Assembly (NCBI GenBank): GCA_039090855.1
Contig: CM077002.1
Coordinates: 84,262,194-84,326,193 of the forward strand
Length of the DNA: 64,000 nt
DNA from: Macrothele yani
Taxonomy: Eukaryota > Arthropoda > Arachnida > Araneae > Macrothelidae
Direction: 5' to 3'
Below the pieces are notes generated by a model. The model was not told the DNA's origin, did no database searches, and was given only the letters and a program-made list of their open reading frames with translations. The translations under genes were made by a program, and so were the position numbers. Positions within the stretch are counted from its first letter, which is position 1; the number at the start of each line of letters is the position of its first letter. Positions 1 through 9,183 of the stretch are shown piece by piece.

Positions 1-30
1 TGAGAAAATAACCTGTCCACGAGAACTTAC

Positions 31-970
31 TTATCTCGAGGACGCATAAAAAACCCTAGTACGATAACGTTTTCCAGGCCTAATCGGACTGGTAAATTCA
101 GGTGGCGTCGATCTTTTCTGAGACTTAAATGGATCTGGAACATCTGTAGTCTGTCGGTCAAGAAATCCCTGTGGCTGACAGGAACGGTCAGGAACGGCTG
201 AAGTCTGTCGGTCAGGAAATCCCTGCGTCTGACAGGGACGGTCAGGAACGGCTGAAGTCCGTCGGTCAAGAACGGCTGAAGTCTGTCGGTCAGGAAATCC
301 CTGCGTCTGACAGGAACGGTCAGGAACGGCTGAAGTCCGTCGGTCAGGAACGGCTGAAGTCTGTCGGTCAGGAAATCCCTGCGTCTGACAGGAACGGGCT
401 CCCCCAGGCTTTCGATATGTTGTCCTTTTGTGCTGGGGCCCGTGTTGTCCTTCCAGCATTCTTTTGAAGGGACGTGGCTCAGGCCACATCGCTTGTTTTC
501 GCTTTCTACCTCTTGGCATGACAGTAGAAGCAGACATCGGCCCTGTTTGCCCTGAGCGTAAGTTCCAGGGGCGAAACCCGGGCGGATGCAAGGATCTCTG
601 CCTTCGTCGTTGTTGCGGCGAAGCAGATTGGGGAGACAAGTTGCGTTTTCGACCAGCTTTTGGTGTTGCTGGACGGTTTGTAATTTGTGTCTGACGTTTA
701 GGAATCGTCAAACTATTGTCTATATCTGATAAATCAGAAATATGTGATGACGCTGAGTCACTGCTGTAAGTTAGTGGTCGTGCAGGGCGATGTTTATCTC
801 TGCCTATAGGAATACTCTCTGACGAGGTATTCAAGGAAGTAGGAGCTTGTGTTGGTGCAGAGTTATTAGGGAATGGTGCAGCAATAGTCTCGGCAATGGT
901 TGGAGGGAAGGGAATGATACTAGAATTTGAAGAACTTGATTCGAGCCTTCGTCTTATGGTAGAATCAGGT
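31..970 (-). pseudogene. gypsy-1 pol C-terminal Pro/Ser-rich extension
   Basis: The reading frame from about 970 down to the stop at 31 continues the integrase C-terminus after a frameshift near 955-965. It is rich in Ser, Pro, Arg and Gln and has the segment HPPGFRPWNLRSGQTGP. A clearly homologous but frame-broken segment lies in gypsy-2 near 12140-12240, which shows that this tail belongs to the family and is not a chance ORF. It has no recognised domain and contains the tandem peptide repeats listed separately. A structural or nucleic-acid-binding role could be guessed from its basic, disordered composition, but nothing in the sequence proves it. Confidence 0.6.
146..400 (-). repeat. Tandem coding repeat in the gypsy-1 pol tail
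   Basis: On the minus strand the protein repeats modules of 8-10 residues: CQTQGFPDR, QTSAVPDR and RTSAVPDR. They are arranged in a higher-order unit of about 26 residues (78 bp) repeated roughly three times. All copies stay in frame. The matching gypsy-2 region lacks an obvious equivalent array, so the expansion seems specific to this copy or its lineage. Confidence 0.75.
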
Positions 971-1511
971 TGCGTTCTTGGAAACCAGTCTTGTGGAGGG
1001 GAGGGTGAAGAAAAATCACTGGAGAATCTTCAAAAAGGTTTGTCGGTTCGTCCAAAATTTCTGGAGGTTGATCGTGTGATATAGACTCTTGAGTCTGTGG
1101 AACAGAAGGTTGAGTAGGGTTGATTATAAAATCGATATTTCGTTCACGATACTTGCGACACTGAGCAACGTGTACGTATTGAAATTGATTGTCAGGTTTT
1201 TCAAGGATAATGTTATTTTCATACACATTTGCCACCCGATGTGGACCTTCGTAGCTGGGTGCAAACTTCTTTACTAAAGTATGAGAAACAGAAGACTGAA
1301 AGTGTGTCTCCACGAGAGTTAGATCTCCAACGACAAGATCTGGTTCCCTACGCCTAGTATTATAGTATCTTGCTTGAGCCGCTTGTGCTCCTATCATTGC
1401 AACACGAGCTTTCTCTGCCATGATTCGTACTGATTGCGGAGTTGGTCGCTGGTTTAGTTCGTCGATAATCCCCGTTAAATTTTCAAAAGGGGTCTTAATT
1501 TTTCGACCCAA
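954..1511 (-). pseudogene. gypsy-1 integrase C-terminal region (frameshifted)
   Basis: This frame carries the integrase C-terminus: ENLTGIID, a helical Ala/Arg segment (AEKARVAMIGAQAAQ), then the SH3-like/GPY-type core with DLVVGDLTLVETHF and PSYEGPHRVANVYENN. It overlaps the end of the upstream pol frame by 37 bp; the break sits at a run of six T near 1500, so a one-base slip is likely. Gypsy-2 has the same region at 11040-11430. The function in a working copy would be DNA binding and target choice by integrase. Confidence 0.8.
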
Positions 1512-3646
1512 AAAAGTTCTGCGAGAGTAAATTTAGTAGATTCGTGAATATACGAGCGGAGGGCGAACGAAAAAAGCTCAAGATGTTCGTCCCACCGCTC
1601 GTGATGATCATTGACAAATGTAGCGATCATTTTGACTAGCGTGAGGTTTACTCGTTCAGCGGGATTACTCTGGGGATGATATGGGGAAATGAATTTATGC
1701 TTTATGTGTAGTCTCGCACACATTCTTTCAAAAATGTCAGAAATAAATTGGGGACCATTATCCGAAACTACTTGATTAGGTGCACCATATCTAGAGAATA
1801 CTTCATTAATTAATACATTACAAATAACTTCCGCCGTAGCGGCTTTAATGGGAAAAACTTCGACCCATTTAGAGAAATTATCAGTTAATACTAAAACGTA
1901 ACGAGCTTTGTTTTTAACAGATAAAGGATAAGGTCCCAATAAATCTATTGAAATAATGTCAAAAACATGAGAACTTGAACTAGATTTCAAGTGACCGGCC
2001 GGTCTTACAATACGGTAATTATAAATCTGACACAAGTGACATGATTGAACGTATGCGAGCACACTTTGGTACATGCCAGGCCAATAGGCAACATCCCGCA
2101 ATTTACAACGGGTCTTGCGAATACCTAAATGGCCTGCAATAGGTTTGTCATGAAATTCGTTTAAAAGGGCCATTCTAAGGGTTCGCGGAATACATAGGCG
2201 AAACTCTGCCCTAGTAGTCCTAGATTTCGTAGAGTAAAGAAGACCCTCTATGACTTCAAAATGCTGTGACCTCCCAGCCAGAGAAGGATCACTTTGTAGA
2301 GGCGAACCCGCAAGCAAAAAATTATAGATATCCCCAAAATCTGGATCATTGACTAATTCTGCCATTATCTGCTCTCTGGATGTTATATCAGCTATTAGAA
2401 GTAAGGGCTGACATCCAGGAGTAGTTTCTGTGGGGACCCCACTAATCGGAACGCGAGACAATGCGTCCGGTAATTGATTCTTATGACCTGGCTGGTACGA
2501 AATTTTGATATTGCTCTCCTGTAACTTAAGAGCCCACTTCATAAGTCTTTGAGAGAGGTGCTTAGTAGAATTCAAATACTGAAGGGCAGAATGATCCGTA
2601 ATTATATTAACTGTCAATTCGTTGAGATAACATTGAAATTTGTCCAGAGAATACCCTACAGCAAGACATTCGCGTTCCGTAGCTGAATAATTGCGTTCAG
2701 CTTTGGCTAAAGTACAAGACGTAAAAGCTATTGGATTCTCAGCTTGTGACAAAACGCAAACAAGACCAACTCCGGATGCGTCAGTGTAAATATCAAATTC
2801 CTTAGTATGATCCGGGAAAGCTAATACACGAGGCTGAGTCAACGCAGACCTTAGTGCTTTAAACGCAGAGTTAGCCTCAGGTGTCCAAATAAACTTCTTG
2901 TATTTACGTTTCAAAGCATACAATGGCTCACAGATTGTAGCATAAGAGGGGACGAACTGCTGATACCATCCGGTCATTCCCAGAAAGCGTGATAGTTCTT
3001 TGGCTGTTTTTGGCCGTGGAAAGTCAACAATAGGCCTGATTTTTTCATCATCCGTAAATAAGCCGTGGGGAGTGATTTTCAACCCCAGATATACAATCTC
3101 GTCCCTCGCTATCTGGCATTTACTAGGTTTTAACGTCAAGCCAGCATTGTATATGAGTTGGAACACCTGTTTGAGCAGAGAAAGGTGCTCGTCAAAAGTC
3201 TCGGATGTAATAATAATGTCATCCAAATATACATGCACATGGGGACCTAGAACAGGTCTGAGAACCGTATCCATAAGCTTTTGGAAAGTAGCAGGTGCAG
3301 AGGCTAGTCCAAAGGGCATACGCAGGTATTCATAAGCCCCAAAAGGAGTCACAAAGCCTGTTTTATCGACGGAGTCCGTATGTACCGCAACCTGCCAATA
3401 TCCACTCGCCAAATCCAAGGTTGACATCCATTTAGTTGACGATAGGTCATGCAAAATATGCGACATGACAGGTAGTGGATAATTTATCGCTTTCGTGACT
3501 TGGTTTAGCTTGCGGAAATCTGTCACGAAACGAAATTCGTTAGGTTGTTTCTTTGGAACAAGAAAAGCAGGTGCGGCCCAGGCGCTTGTTGATTCCCTTA
3601 TTGTGCCCTGTTTAATCATCTCTGAAATTTGACGTTGCATTTCCTG
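1475..3646 (-). pseudogene. pol: gypsy-1 pol: reverse transcriptase, RNase H, integrase core
   Basis: Residues are numbered from the Met at 3640. RT: FVTDFRKLN at 38-46, LDLASGYW at 75-82, FGLASAPATFQ at 110-120 and the catalytic YLDD at 138-141. RNase H: TDAS at 286-289, TERE at 321-324, TDHSAL near 348-353, ending PDALSR at 391-396. Integrase: zinc site H497, H504, C534, C537; catalytic D566, D627 (SDNGPQF) and E662. These enzymes copy the element's RNA to DNA and insert it. The frame is open for 721 codons but is cut off upstream by an in-frame TAA at 3647-3649, between protease and RT, and by a frameshift near 1500. Confidence 0.9.
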
Positions 3647-4321
3647 TTATTTATGGGGAGCACAAGGGTAAGGTTTTGTCGCTATCGGTTTCGAACCATC
3701 AGTGTCAATGACGTGATAAACCACCTGTGTGAAACCAGGTTGGTCGGAAAATAAACCAGGTCTTTCATGCAAAAGGAGAGAAAGCTGGTTTCGTTGCCTC
3801 TCATTCAGTTGGTTACTCAGAAACAAACTCGTTATGTCTATAGGATCTGTAGGAATCACTTCGACAGGTTCCGGAAAGGAAATAACATGTAGTACGATAT
3901 TCAGGGTAACTTGAAAAGTATTGATAAAATCCATGCCCATTAGACATTTAACAGGTAGTTCGTCTATGGGCAGGAAAGAATGCGTAAAACGAGCCTTTCC
4001 CAGCCCTAGAGATAATGTGACAGTTCCTGTGATACTGAATATTTCGTTATTTGCACCTCGCAAATACTGCGTCGCAGGCTGGACGTGGATTGCAGCAAAA
4101 CATTCAGTGCAAAACCTCGTATTTAGGGCTGATATTTCAGAACCAGTGTCGAACTTTGTCTCGACAATAATATCTTCAATTGTCAATAACGCATCAGGCA
4201 ACTGAGGAGTTTGGACAGTCAATAATACTATTTTAGGGTCAGAATTCTTGGTATCAGGAAGCAGTACCGACCCTTGGTTTACTTCCTTTGGAAGTTTAAA
4301 GGATTCCTGGTTGTATTATCA
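3647..4321 (-). pseudogene. gypsy-1 aspartic protease (start of pol)
   Basis: The pol frame opens just after a TAA at about 4321 and runs to the stop at 3647. It contains the retroviral-type protease motif KFDTGSEISALN and the flap/second-strand region PVKCLMGMDFINTF. There is no convincing ATG near the front, which agrees with expression as a gag-pol fusion through the -1 frameshift signal at 4294-4300. After the protease it enters the linker GSKPIATKPYPCAPHK that normally precedes RT, where the TAA interrupts it. Confidence 0.85.
4294..4300 (-). promoter_or_regulatory. Putative -1 ribosomal frameshift heptamer (TTTAAAC)
   Basis: On the minus strand the gag frame reads CCT TTA AAC, so T TTA AAC matches the X XXY YYZ rule. 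Slipping back one base gives TTT AAA CTT, which is exactly the pol (protease) frame. The gag frame meets TAA 15 bases further on (4279-4281). Gypsy-2 has the homologous site TTTGAAC at about 6713-6719 in the same frame relation. Confidence 0.7.
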
Positions 4322-4341
4322 TGCGGTCTGAAACCTCGGCC

Positions 4342-5442
4342 CTACCGGGTATCGGGAAAGGTTTCACGCTTAAGAAAACTTCGTGAAAACTGCTGCGGGA
4401 ACTCCGCATGTATGTTTAAATTTCCATCGCTATTACTTCCTCCCTCAGCACGGGCAGAAAAATCATTATTGCCGTTAGCATAAAAGTGTTCCGAATTCTG
4501 CCGATTGGAACCGGGTCGAGCATACTGTGCCTTTGTACTGTACCCCGAAAATTGTTTAGAAACTAGCGGTTGGTGTACCACTCTTCTATGCGGTGGGACG
4601 TATGATGCTTGGACTTGCACCTGTGTACGCTCGCGTTGAAAGTCATTAGGCCTATTATGCCGCTGAGGATTTTCGTGATAAGCCTCCCGGGGTACCCGAG
4701 CATGTTGAGTTGGACCATGTTTGCCGTGTCGCTCCTCATACGTTCGTATGAAGCGAAGGCATTCATGAATTGTAGCAGGGTGTCGGACCTCAAGAAAATC
4801 CCGTAGAAATTGATCGAGCTGTTGCAATAGGGTGTCCAACATGTCTACATGACTGGCATGTGGATCCCATAATTTATACAAGCGTGTTGTTCCTAAAGCA
4901 AACGCAACAGGGCTATCGTTGGGTCCTTGCTTACGAGAAAAAAGTTGTTGTGCAAGGCCAGCTCGACTGAGGCCGAAAGGAAAGACTTCCAAAAATTCCG
5001 CTCGGAAATTCTCATAATGAGAATCCGGGTTCGATACTCTCCACTGCCGATACCAGGTCTTAGCGGTATCTTTCAAGCAAGTGCCTGCTATTTGCACTTT
5101 GCAATCTTGAGGAATATTGTATAAGTCGAAATGATCCTCCAAATCCTCGAGAAATTTCAAGGACCCCTCCAAACCATTGAAAGTAATTGCTCCCGCATGC
5201 GGCACGAAATGTGCAAGCATTTTGGTTCTGTGAGAGGATTGAAATACCTCAGGTACGGCCCGCGACTCAGAGTGATATGAAGCTGGTGAATGACGAAATT
5301 GTGAGGAATGCCTGGGTACTTGTAAATCATTGGCATCACAGTTAGACCCACAGGCTTCTTGCAAATTGTCGAAAATAACCCCACATCCACCGAAACTTGA
5401 TTCAGGTTGAAATAGGGAAGTTTTCTCAGGTAATGAAGACAT
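4342..5442 (-). CDS. gag: gypsy-1 gag (capsid-type) protein
   Basis: The ORF starts at an ATG at 5442, 35 bases downstream of the primer-binding site, and is 366 codons long. The central part (FLEDLEDHFDLYNI ... KDTAKTWYRQW ... FRAEFLEVF) is the Retrotrans_gag capsid fold that coats the RNA in virus-like particles. The C-terminal third is rich in Arg, His, Gln and Asn (YVPPHRRVVHQP) and would bind RNA; I see no CCHC zinc knuckle. The ORF ends at a TAG at 4342-4344. The same frame continues openly to a TAA at 4279 and passes the slippery heptamer, so the TAG is probably a premature stop. Confidence 0.85.
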   Translation of the reverse strand: MSSLPEKTSLFQPESSFGGCGVIFDNLQEACGSNCDANDLQVPRHSSQFRHSPASYHSESRAVPEVFQSSHRTKMLAHFVPHAGAITFNGLEGSLKFLEDLEDHFDLYNIPQDCKVQIAGTCLKDTAKTWYRQWRVSNPDSHYENFRAEFLEVFPFGLSRAGLAQQLFSRKQGPNDSPVAFALGTTRLYKLWDPHASHVDMLDTLLQQLDQFLRDFLEVRHPATIHECLRFIRTYEERHGKHGPTQHARVPREAYHENPQRHNRPNDFQRERTQVQVQASYVPPHRRVVHQPLVSKQFSGYSTKAQYARPGSNRQNSEHFYANGNNDFSARAEGGSNSDGNLNIHAEFPQQFSRSFLKRETFPDTR

Positions 5443-5476
5443 AGTCACTAATTGTCAACACCTCGTGTTCAAGAAA

Positions 5477-5489
5477 TGTTCGGGCGCCA
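5477..5489 (-). other. gypsy-1 primer-binding site (tRNA-Lys type)
   Basis: Minus strand TGGCGCCCGAACA lies two bases inside the 5' LTR. It is complementary to the 3' end of animal tRNA-Lys(UUU), the primer also used by lentiviruses. The identical core is found in both TRIM elements (41290-41301 and 51538-51549). Confidence 0.85.
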
Positions 5490-5491
5490 GT

Positions 5492-6175
5492 TATAATGAA
5501 TAAAGTTTTCCGCTGGACGTGTAGTGCAGGGAAGTTTACGTTAAGTCACGTTAGGGTTATTGGAAGGTTACTTGACGTAGCTAAAGTGTACCTAATCTTC
5601 AAAGTGCTAGAGTTTGTTTAGGTAAGACTCGCACGTGCAATAAATTCATTGAATATGGAACTTCTTTTTACTCAGCGTTCCTCATTATCTTGACTATCAG
5701 TACAATAACTTCGGTTTTAGTACATTAGTACCTTGGAGGCTCCTTATTAGGGCGGTAAACACAATATACCCTGGACTTAATGGAGACACTTAATGAAAGA
5801 GACTTAACGGCCAGACAGAGGTCTGACAATAATATGAACTGAGAAAACGTACTCACTTTAAACCTTTTATTGGAGAACTCCTGGTATTATCAAACACACT
5901 CTCAGCAAATCACACTACTACTGAATATCCGAACTTTCGTAGAATCGCATAACAATAATTAAGAAGAACCTATCACATAAAACGAAGCTCTCTTGGTATA
6001 GTTGAGCGCGCCTATATATACTGCATACCACCACGTCATGACTTACACTCGTTGCCACATATCATTCCGCGGGAGAAATAACATCTCGTTAAGTGAGAAG
6101 ATAATTTGCATAGGAAAATAAAATAACAAGAGATAGTAAAATCAAAAGGAAACTGAATCTAGAGTATACGTTACA
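5492..6175 (-). repeat. gypsy-1 5' LTR (684 bp)
   Basis: In element orientation it begins TGTAACGTATAC and ends TTCATTATA two bases before the primer-binding site. The boundaries are set by comparison with the gypsy-2 3' LTR (TGTGACGTATATTC ... ACATTATA) and the TRIM LTRs (TGTGACGTACC ... TTATA). The first 150 bp align recognisably with gypsy-2. The second LTR that would confirm the ends is outside the window. CTTC at 6176-6179 is the likely right-hand target duplication. Confidence 0.75.
6012..6020 (-). promoter_or_regulatory. Candidate TATA box in gypsy-1 LTR
   Basis: Minus strand reads TATATATAG followed by GC-rich GCGCGC, about 155 bp from the LTR start. It is the best TATA-like element in the LTR and could mark the U3/R promoter; this is inference from position and sequence only. 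Confidence 0.4.
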
Positions 6176-6179
6176 CTTC

Positions 6180-6735
6180 CTGTAGGATTTCTTAGAAGTT
6201 AGACGTCCTGTCTCCGTTCACGAATTCCTCAAACTCCTCCGAGTTTTTGAGGAACGGCACATCAAAGGAAAATCTTCACAAAACCCATTACGTCAGGTCC
6301 AAGAGTACCGCCAACCTAGGCAGATCCAAGAGCCTCCTCTTCAAAGCCATAAGTATCAGCAGCCTATGCAGAACTTTCCTCAACAAGGACAATATTTTTA
6401 TCAGCCCAGACAAGCTGCTTATCAGTCAAGAGTGGTAAATTCTCATCAGCAGCCTAGATACGTGCCGCCGCATCGTCGGGCAAAAGAGGTGCGACATCCT
6501 GACATTTATGGGAACCAGAATAACAAACAAGTTTCTCGTCCCCGGGATAATTATTACCCGGCGGACCAAACCTATCTTAAACACCGTGATGGGGGAAAGC
6601 AGGCCTAGGGATACTAATGCTGCCTCTCCTGCACTTTATTACAACTCAACACGTTCTGGTGCTTTTGCAAATATTCATAGTCAACCAAGACATGCTAATC
6701 AGTTTCACTCCAATTTGAACTTCTACAGGAGGTAG
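6180..6735 (+). pseudogene. gypsy-2 gag, C-terminal part
   Basis: It begins with a FLEVRRPVSVHEFL-like segment that matches DFLEVRHPATIHECL of gypsy-1 gag, then a Gln/Tyr-rich stretch and PRYVPPHRRA, the same arginine motif as in gypsy-1. One frameshift lies near 6590. The last residues LNFYRR before the TAG at 6733-6735 correspond to LNFQRK at the true gag end of gypsy-1. The N-terminal capsid region is absent. Confidence 0.8.
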
Positions 6736-7412
6736 ATGGGTCGATTCTATCTCCTTGTATATTTGAAGACCTCAAGTCTCTTTTTTTAACCACTCAAGCT
6801 CCGCAGTTGCCTGTTATTCTTGTCACCTTGGGTAAAGTGGTGGTATCCACTAAAATAGACTCGGGGTCTGACATTTCTGCTTTAAAATTTGATTTCTGTG
6901 CTACTACCTTTCCAAGTGCTTGTGTCAAGCTCTCCTAACAATGTCTGCGAGGTGCCGACAATAATATCTTTTCAATCTCTGGCTCAGTTCATTTACCTGT
7001 CAAGATTGGCAAGGTTCAACTTTCACACACTTTTTTCTTGATCCAAGATTTACCCGTTGATTGCCTTCTGGGGGTGGATTTTATTAAAATATTTAAACTT
7101 ACGCGTGATTTTGAGCATGGACTAATCTTAATGCCTGAGATTAGTCCTCTCACTCGAGAAGAGCCTATTGATTTTTCTGCAATTCTTGCGAGCGAGAGAT
7201 TGTTACCTGAGAACAAGGGCCAACTTGGTCAGGTTTTAAACAGACGACCAGAGTTATTTTCAGACAAACCAGGATTCACATTGGTGGTGTATCGCACCAT
7301 TGATACGGAGGGGGCTAGTCCCGCAGTATGTAAGTCTTATCCATGTCTGAACCAGAAAAAAGCTGAGTTCCAAAATACAAATTCAGGACATGCTCCATTC
7401 CGGGATTATTAA
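6713..7412 (+). pseudogene. gypsy-2 protease region
   Basis: In the -1 frame relative to gag it reads FELLQEVDGS and later TQAPQLPV, both matching gypsy-1. The protease motif is DSGSDISAL instead of the usual DTG. A further frame break near 6940 leads into an ORF at 7038-7412 with LPVDCLLGVDFIKIF and the pre-RT linker ending CKSYPC. The enzyme is inactive as it stands. Confidence 0.8.
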
Positions 7413-8640
7413 GGAATCACTTAGCCTTTGAGCAGCACCTGCTTTTCTTGTTCCTAAGAAACAATCTGGAGAGTATCGTTTTGTGAGAGACTATCGGAAA
7501 CTGAATGCTGTGACTAAAGCTATCAATTACCCGTTACCCATAATAAGCGATATTATCTAGGATTTATCATCAACAAACTGGTTATCAACTTTAGATTTGG
7601 CTAGCGCTTATTGGCAGGCTGCTGTCCACCCTAATTCAGTAGAGAAAACTGGAATCATTACTCCGTTTGGAGCACATGAGTTCCTGAAAATACCTTTTGG
7701 ATTGGCATATGCTCCCGCAACCTTTCAGCGCCGTATGGACTCAGTCTTACGTCTTATTCTCTGACCTAATGTCCATGTCTATCTGGATGATATTATTTCC
7801 TCTGAGACTTTTGAGGAGCATATGTCTTTGTTGGACCAAGTTTTTGAACTTTAACATAATGCGGGGTTGACATTAAAACCTGCTAAATATCAAATTCGAC
7901 GGGACGAACTGGTGTATCTTGGATTAAGAATTACCCCCAATGGTCTTCTAACTGATGACTCAAAGGTCAAGCCAATTTTTGATTTCCTTAAGTATAAGTC
8001 AGCAAAGGAGTTGTCTCGATTCTTGGGCATGACCGGGTGGTGTCAACAGTTCGTTCCGGGGTACGCTACTCTATGCGAACCCTTATTTGCATTAAAACGA
8101 AAGTATAGACAATTTGTTTGGTCCACGGAGACAGAGACTGCTTTTAACACTCTCAAACATGCTTTGGTTTCACCACCTGTGTTAGCCTTTCATAACCATG
8201 CAGAAAATTTTGATATTTTTACTAATGCATCAGGTGTTGGTCTAGGTGCTGTATTATCTCAACGAGGACATCCTATTGCATATGCCTCTCGAAATCTTAA
8301 CAAAGCAGACGTAATTACTCTGCTACTGAGCGAGAATGCTTAGCTATTTTGTTTGCAGTTACAAAATTTAAATGCTATCTAAATCACTTAACTGTCAATG
8401 TCATCTCGGATCATTCGGCATTTCAATATTTAAATACTGCTAAGAATCTTTCTCGAAGACTGTTAAAATGGACACTTAAACTTCAAGAGTTTAATGTATG
8501 GATTCAGTATCGCCCTGGCAAATCTAACCAACTGCCTGACGCACTGTCTCGCTGTCTGGTTAGTTCTGGTGGCCAGGCGGATACTGAACCTCCTCCCTAT
8601 TTCTAATCTCGGAAATCACTTCAAGGGGGCAGATAATTTC
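7413..8640 (+). pseudogene. gypsy-2 reverse transcriptase and RNase H
   Basis: 7440-7860 encodes AAPAFLVPKK-, LDLASAYWQA-, FGLAYAPATFQ- and VYLDDII-like motifs, but with internal stops (for example near 7558 and 7760). 7867-8343 continues the RT thumb/connection region (LGLRITPNGLLTDD, SRFLGMTGW) and RNase H TNASGVGLGAVLSQ, in which the first catalytic Asp has become Asn. 8349-8606 carries SDHSAFQYLN and PDALSR after a frameshift. It is the same protein as gypsy-1 pol and is non-functional. Confidence 0.85.
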
Positions 8641-9183
8641 TGAGCTGTCGAATGATCCAGATTTTGGGGAAAGATATAATCCCTTACTCGTTGGTTCTTC
8701 TGCTCATTGTGAACCTTCTTTATCGGGTCGTCGTCAAAATTATGAGATAATCGATGGTATTTTGTATTACAAAACATTTGTGTATTAGAGAGCTGAGTAC
8801 CGCCCTGCGATACCTCAGTCTCTCCGCATGGCTTTATTACATGAATTTCATGACATTCCTCTTGCCGGCCACTTAGGCATACGAAAGACTCGTACTAAGC
8901 TTCGAGACGTAGCCTACTGGTCGGGCATGCACGATAGTATACTCGCATACATTCGCTCTTGTGAGTACTGGCAGAAGTATAATTATGATAACAAACGACC
9001 GGCCGGTCACCTTATTTCTAGCTCTACTAATTATGTTTTTGAAACTACTGTATATCTATACATTTATCGGGCCATTATTCATTATCAACTAAAACTAAGT
9101 CTCGTTATATTTTGGTTGTCACAGATAACTTTTCTAAATGGGTGGAAGCATTCCCCATTGAAGCAGCTACTGCTGATGTAATA
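8641..9183 (+). pseudogene. gypsy-2 integrase, N-terminal half
   Basis: It contains LLHEFHDIPLAGHLGIRKTRTKLRDVAYW with the two zinc-site His, then RSCEYWQKY where the second Cys has become Trp. It ends in the catalytic-core entry (VTDNFSKWVEAFPIEAATADV) exactly at the TA target of the Tc1 insertion. The rest of the core resumes at 10724. Confidence 0.8.

Larger units (their letters stand above)
1..6175 (-). mobile_element. Ty3/gypsy LTR retrotransposon (gypsy-1), 3' end outside window
   Basis: Reading leftwards on the minus strand the order is 5' LTR (5492-6175), tRNA-Lys primer-binding site (5477-5489), gag (from 5442), protease, reverse transcriptase, RNase H, integrase, and a proline/serine-rich pol C-terminal extension ending at 31. 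RT-RH-INT order and the DTG protease place it in Ty3/gypsy. The 3' LTR must lie left of base 1. Damage is light: a stop in gag, one stop between protease and RT, and two frameshifts near the end of pol, so insertion is fairly recent. The base pairs just right of the LTR (from 6176) resume gag of a second, plus-strand element, so gypsy-1 appears to have landed inside gypsy-2. No envelope gene is seen. Confidence 0.9.

Noticed and set aside
171..694. Plus-strand ORFs with DRNGQERLKSVGQE repeats
   Set aside because: Antisense to the gypsy-1 pol tail repeats; no independent support.
5655..9183. Gypsy-2 5' LTR within 5492-6175
   Set aside because: That LTR is in minus orientation, followed by the primer site and gag of gypsy-1, so it belongs to gypsy-1.
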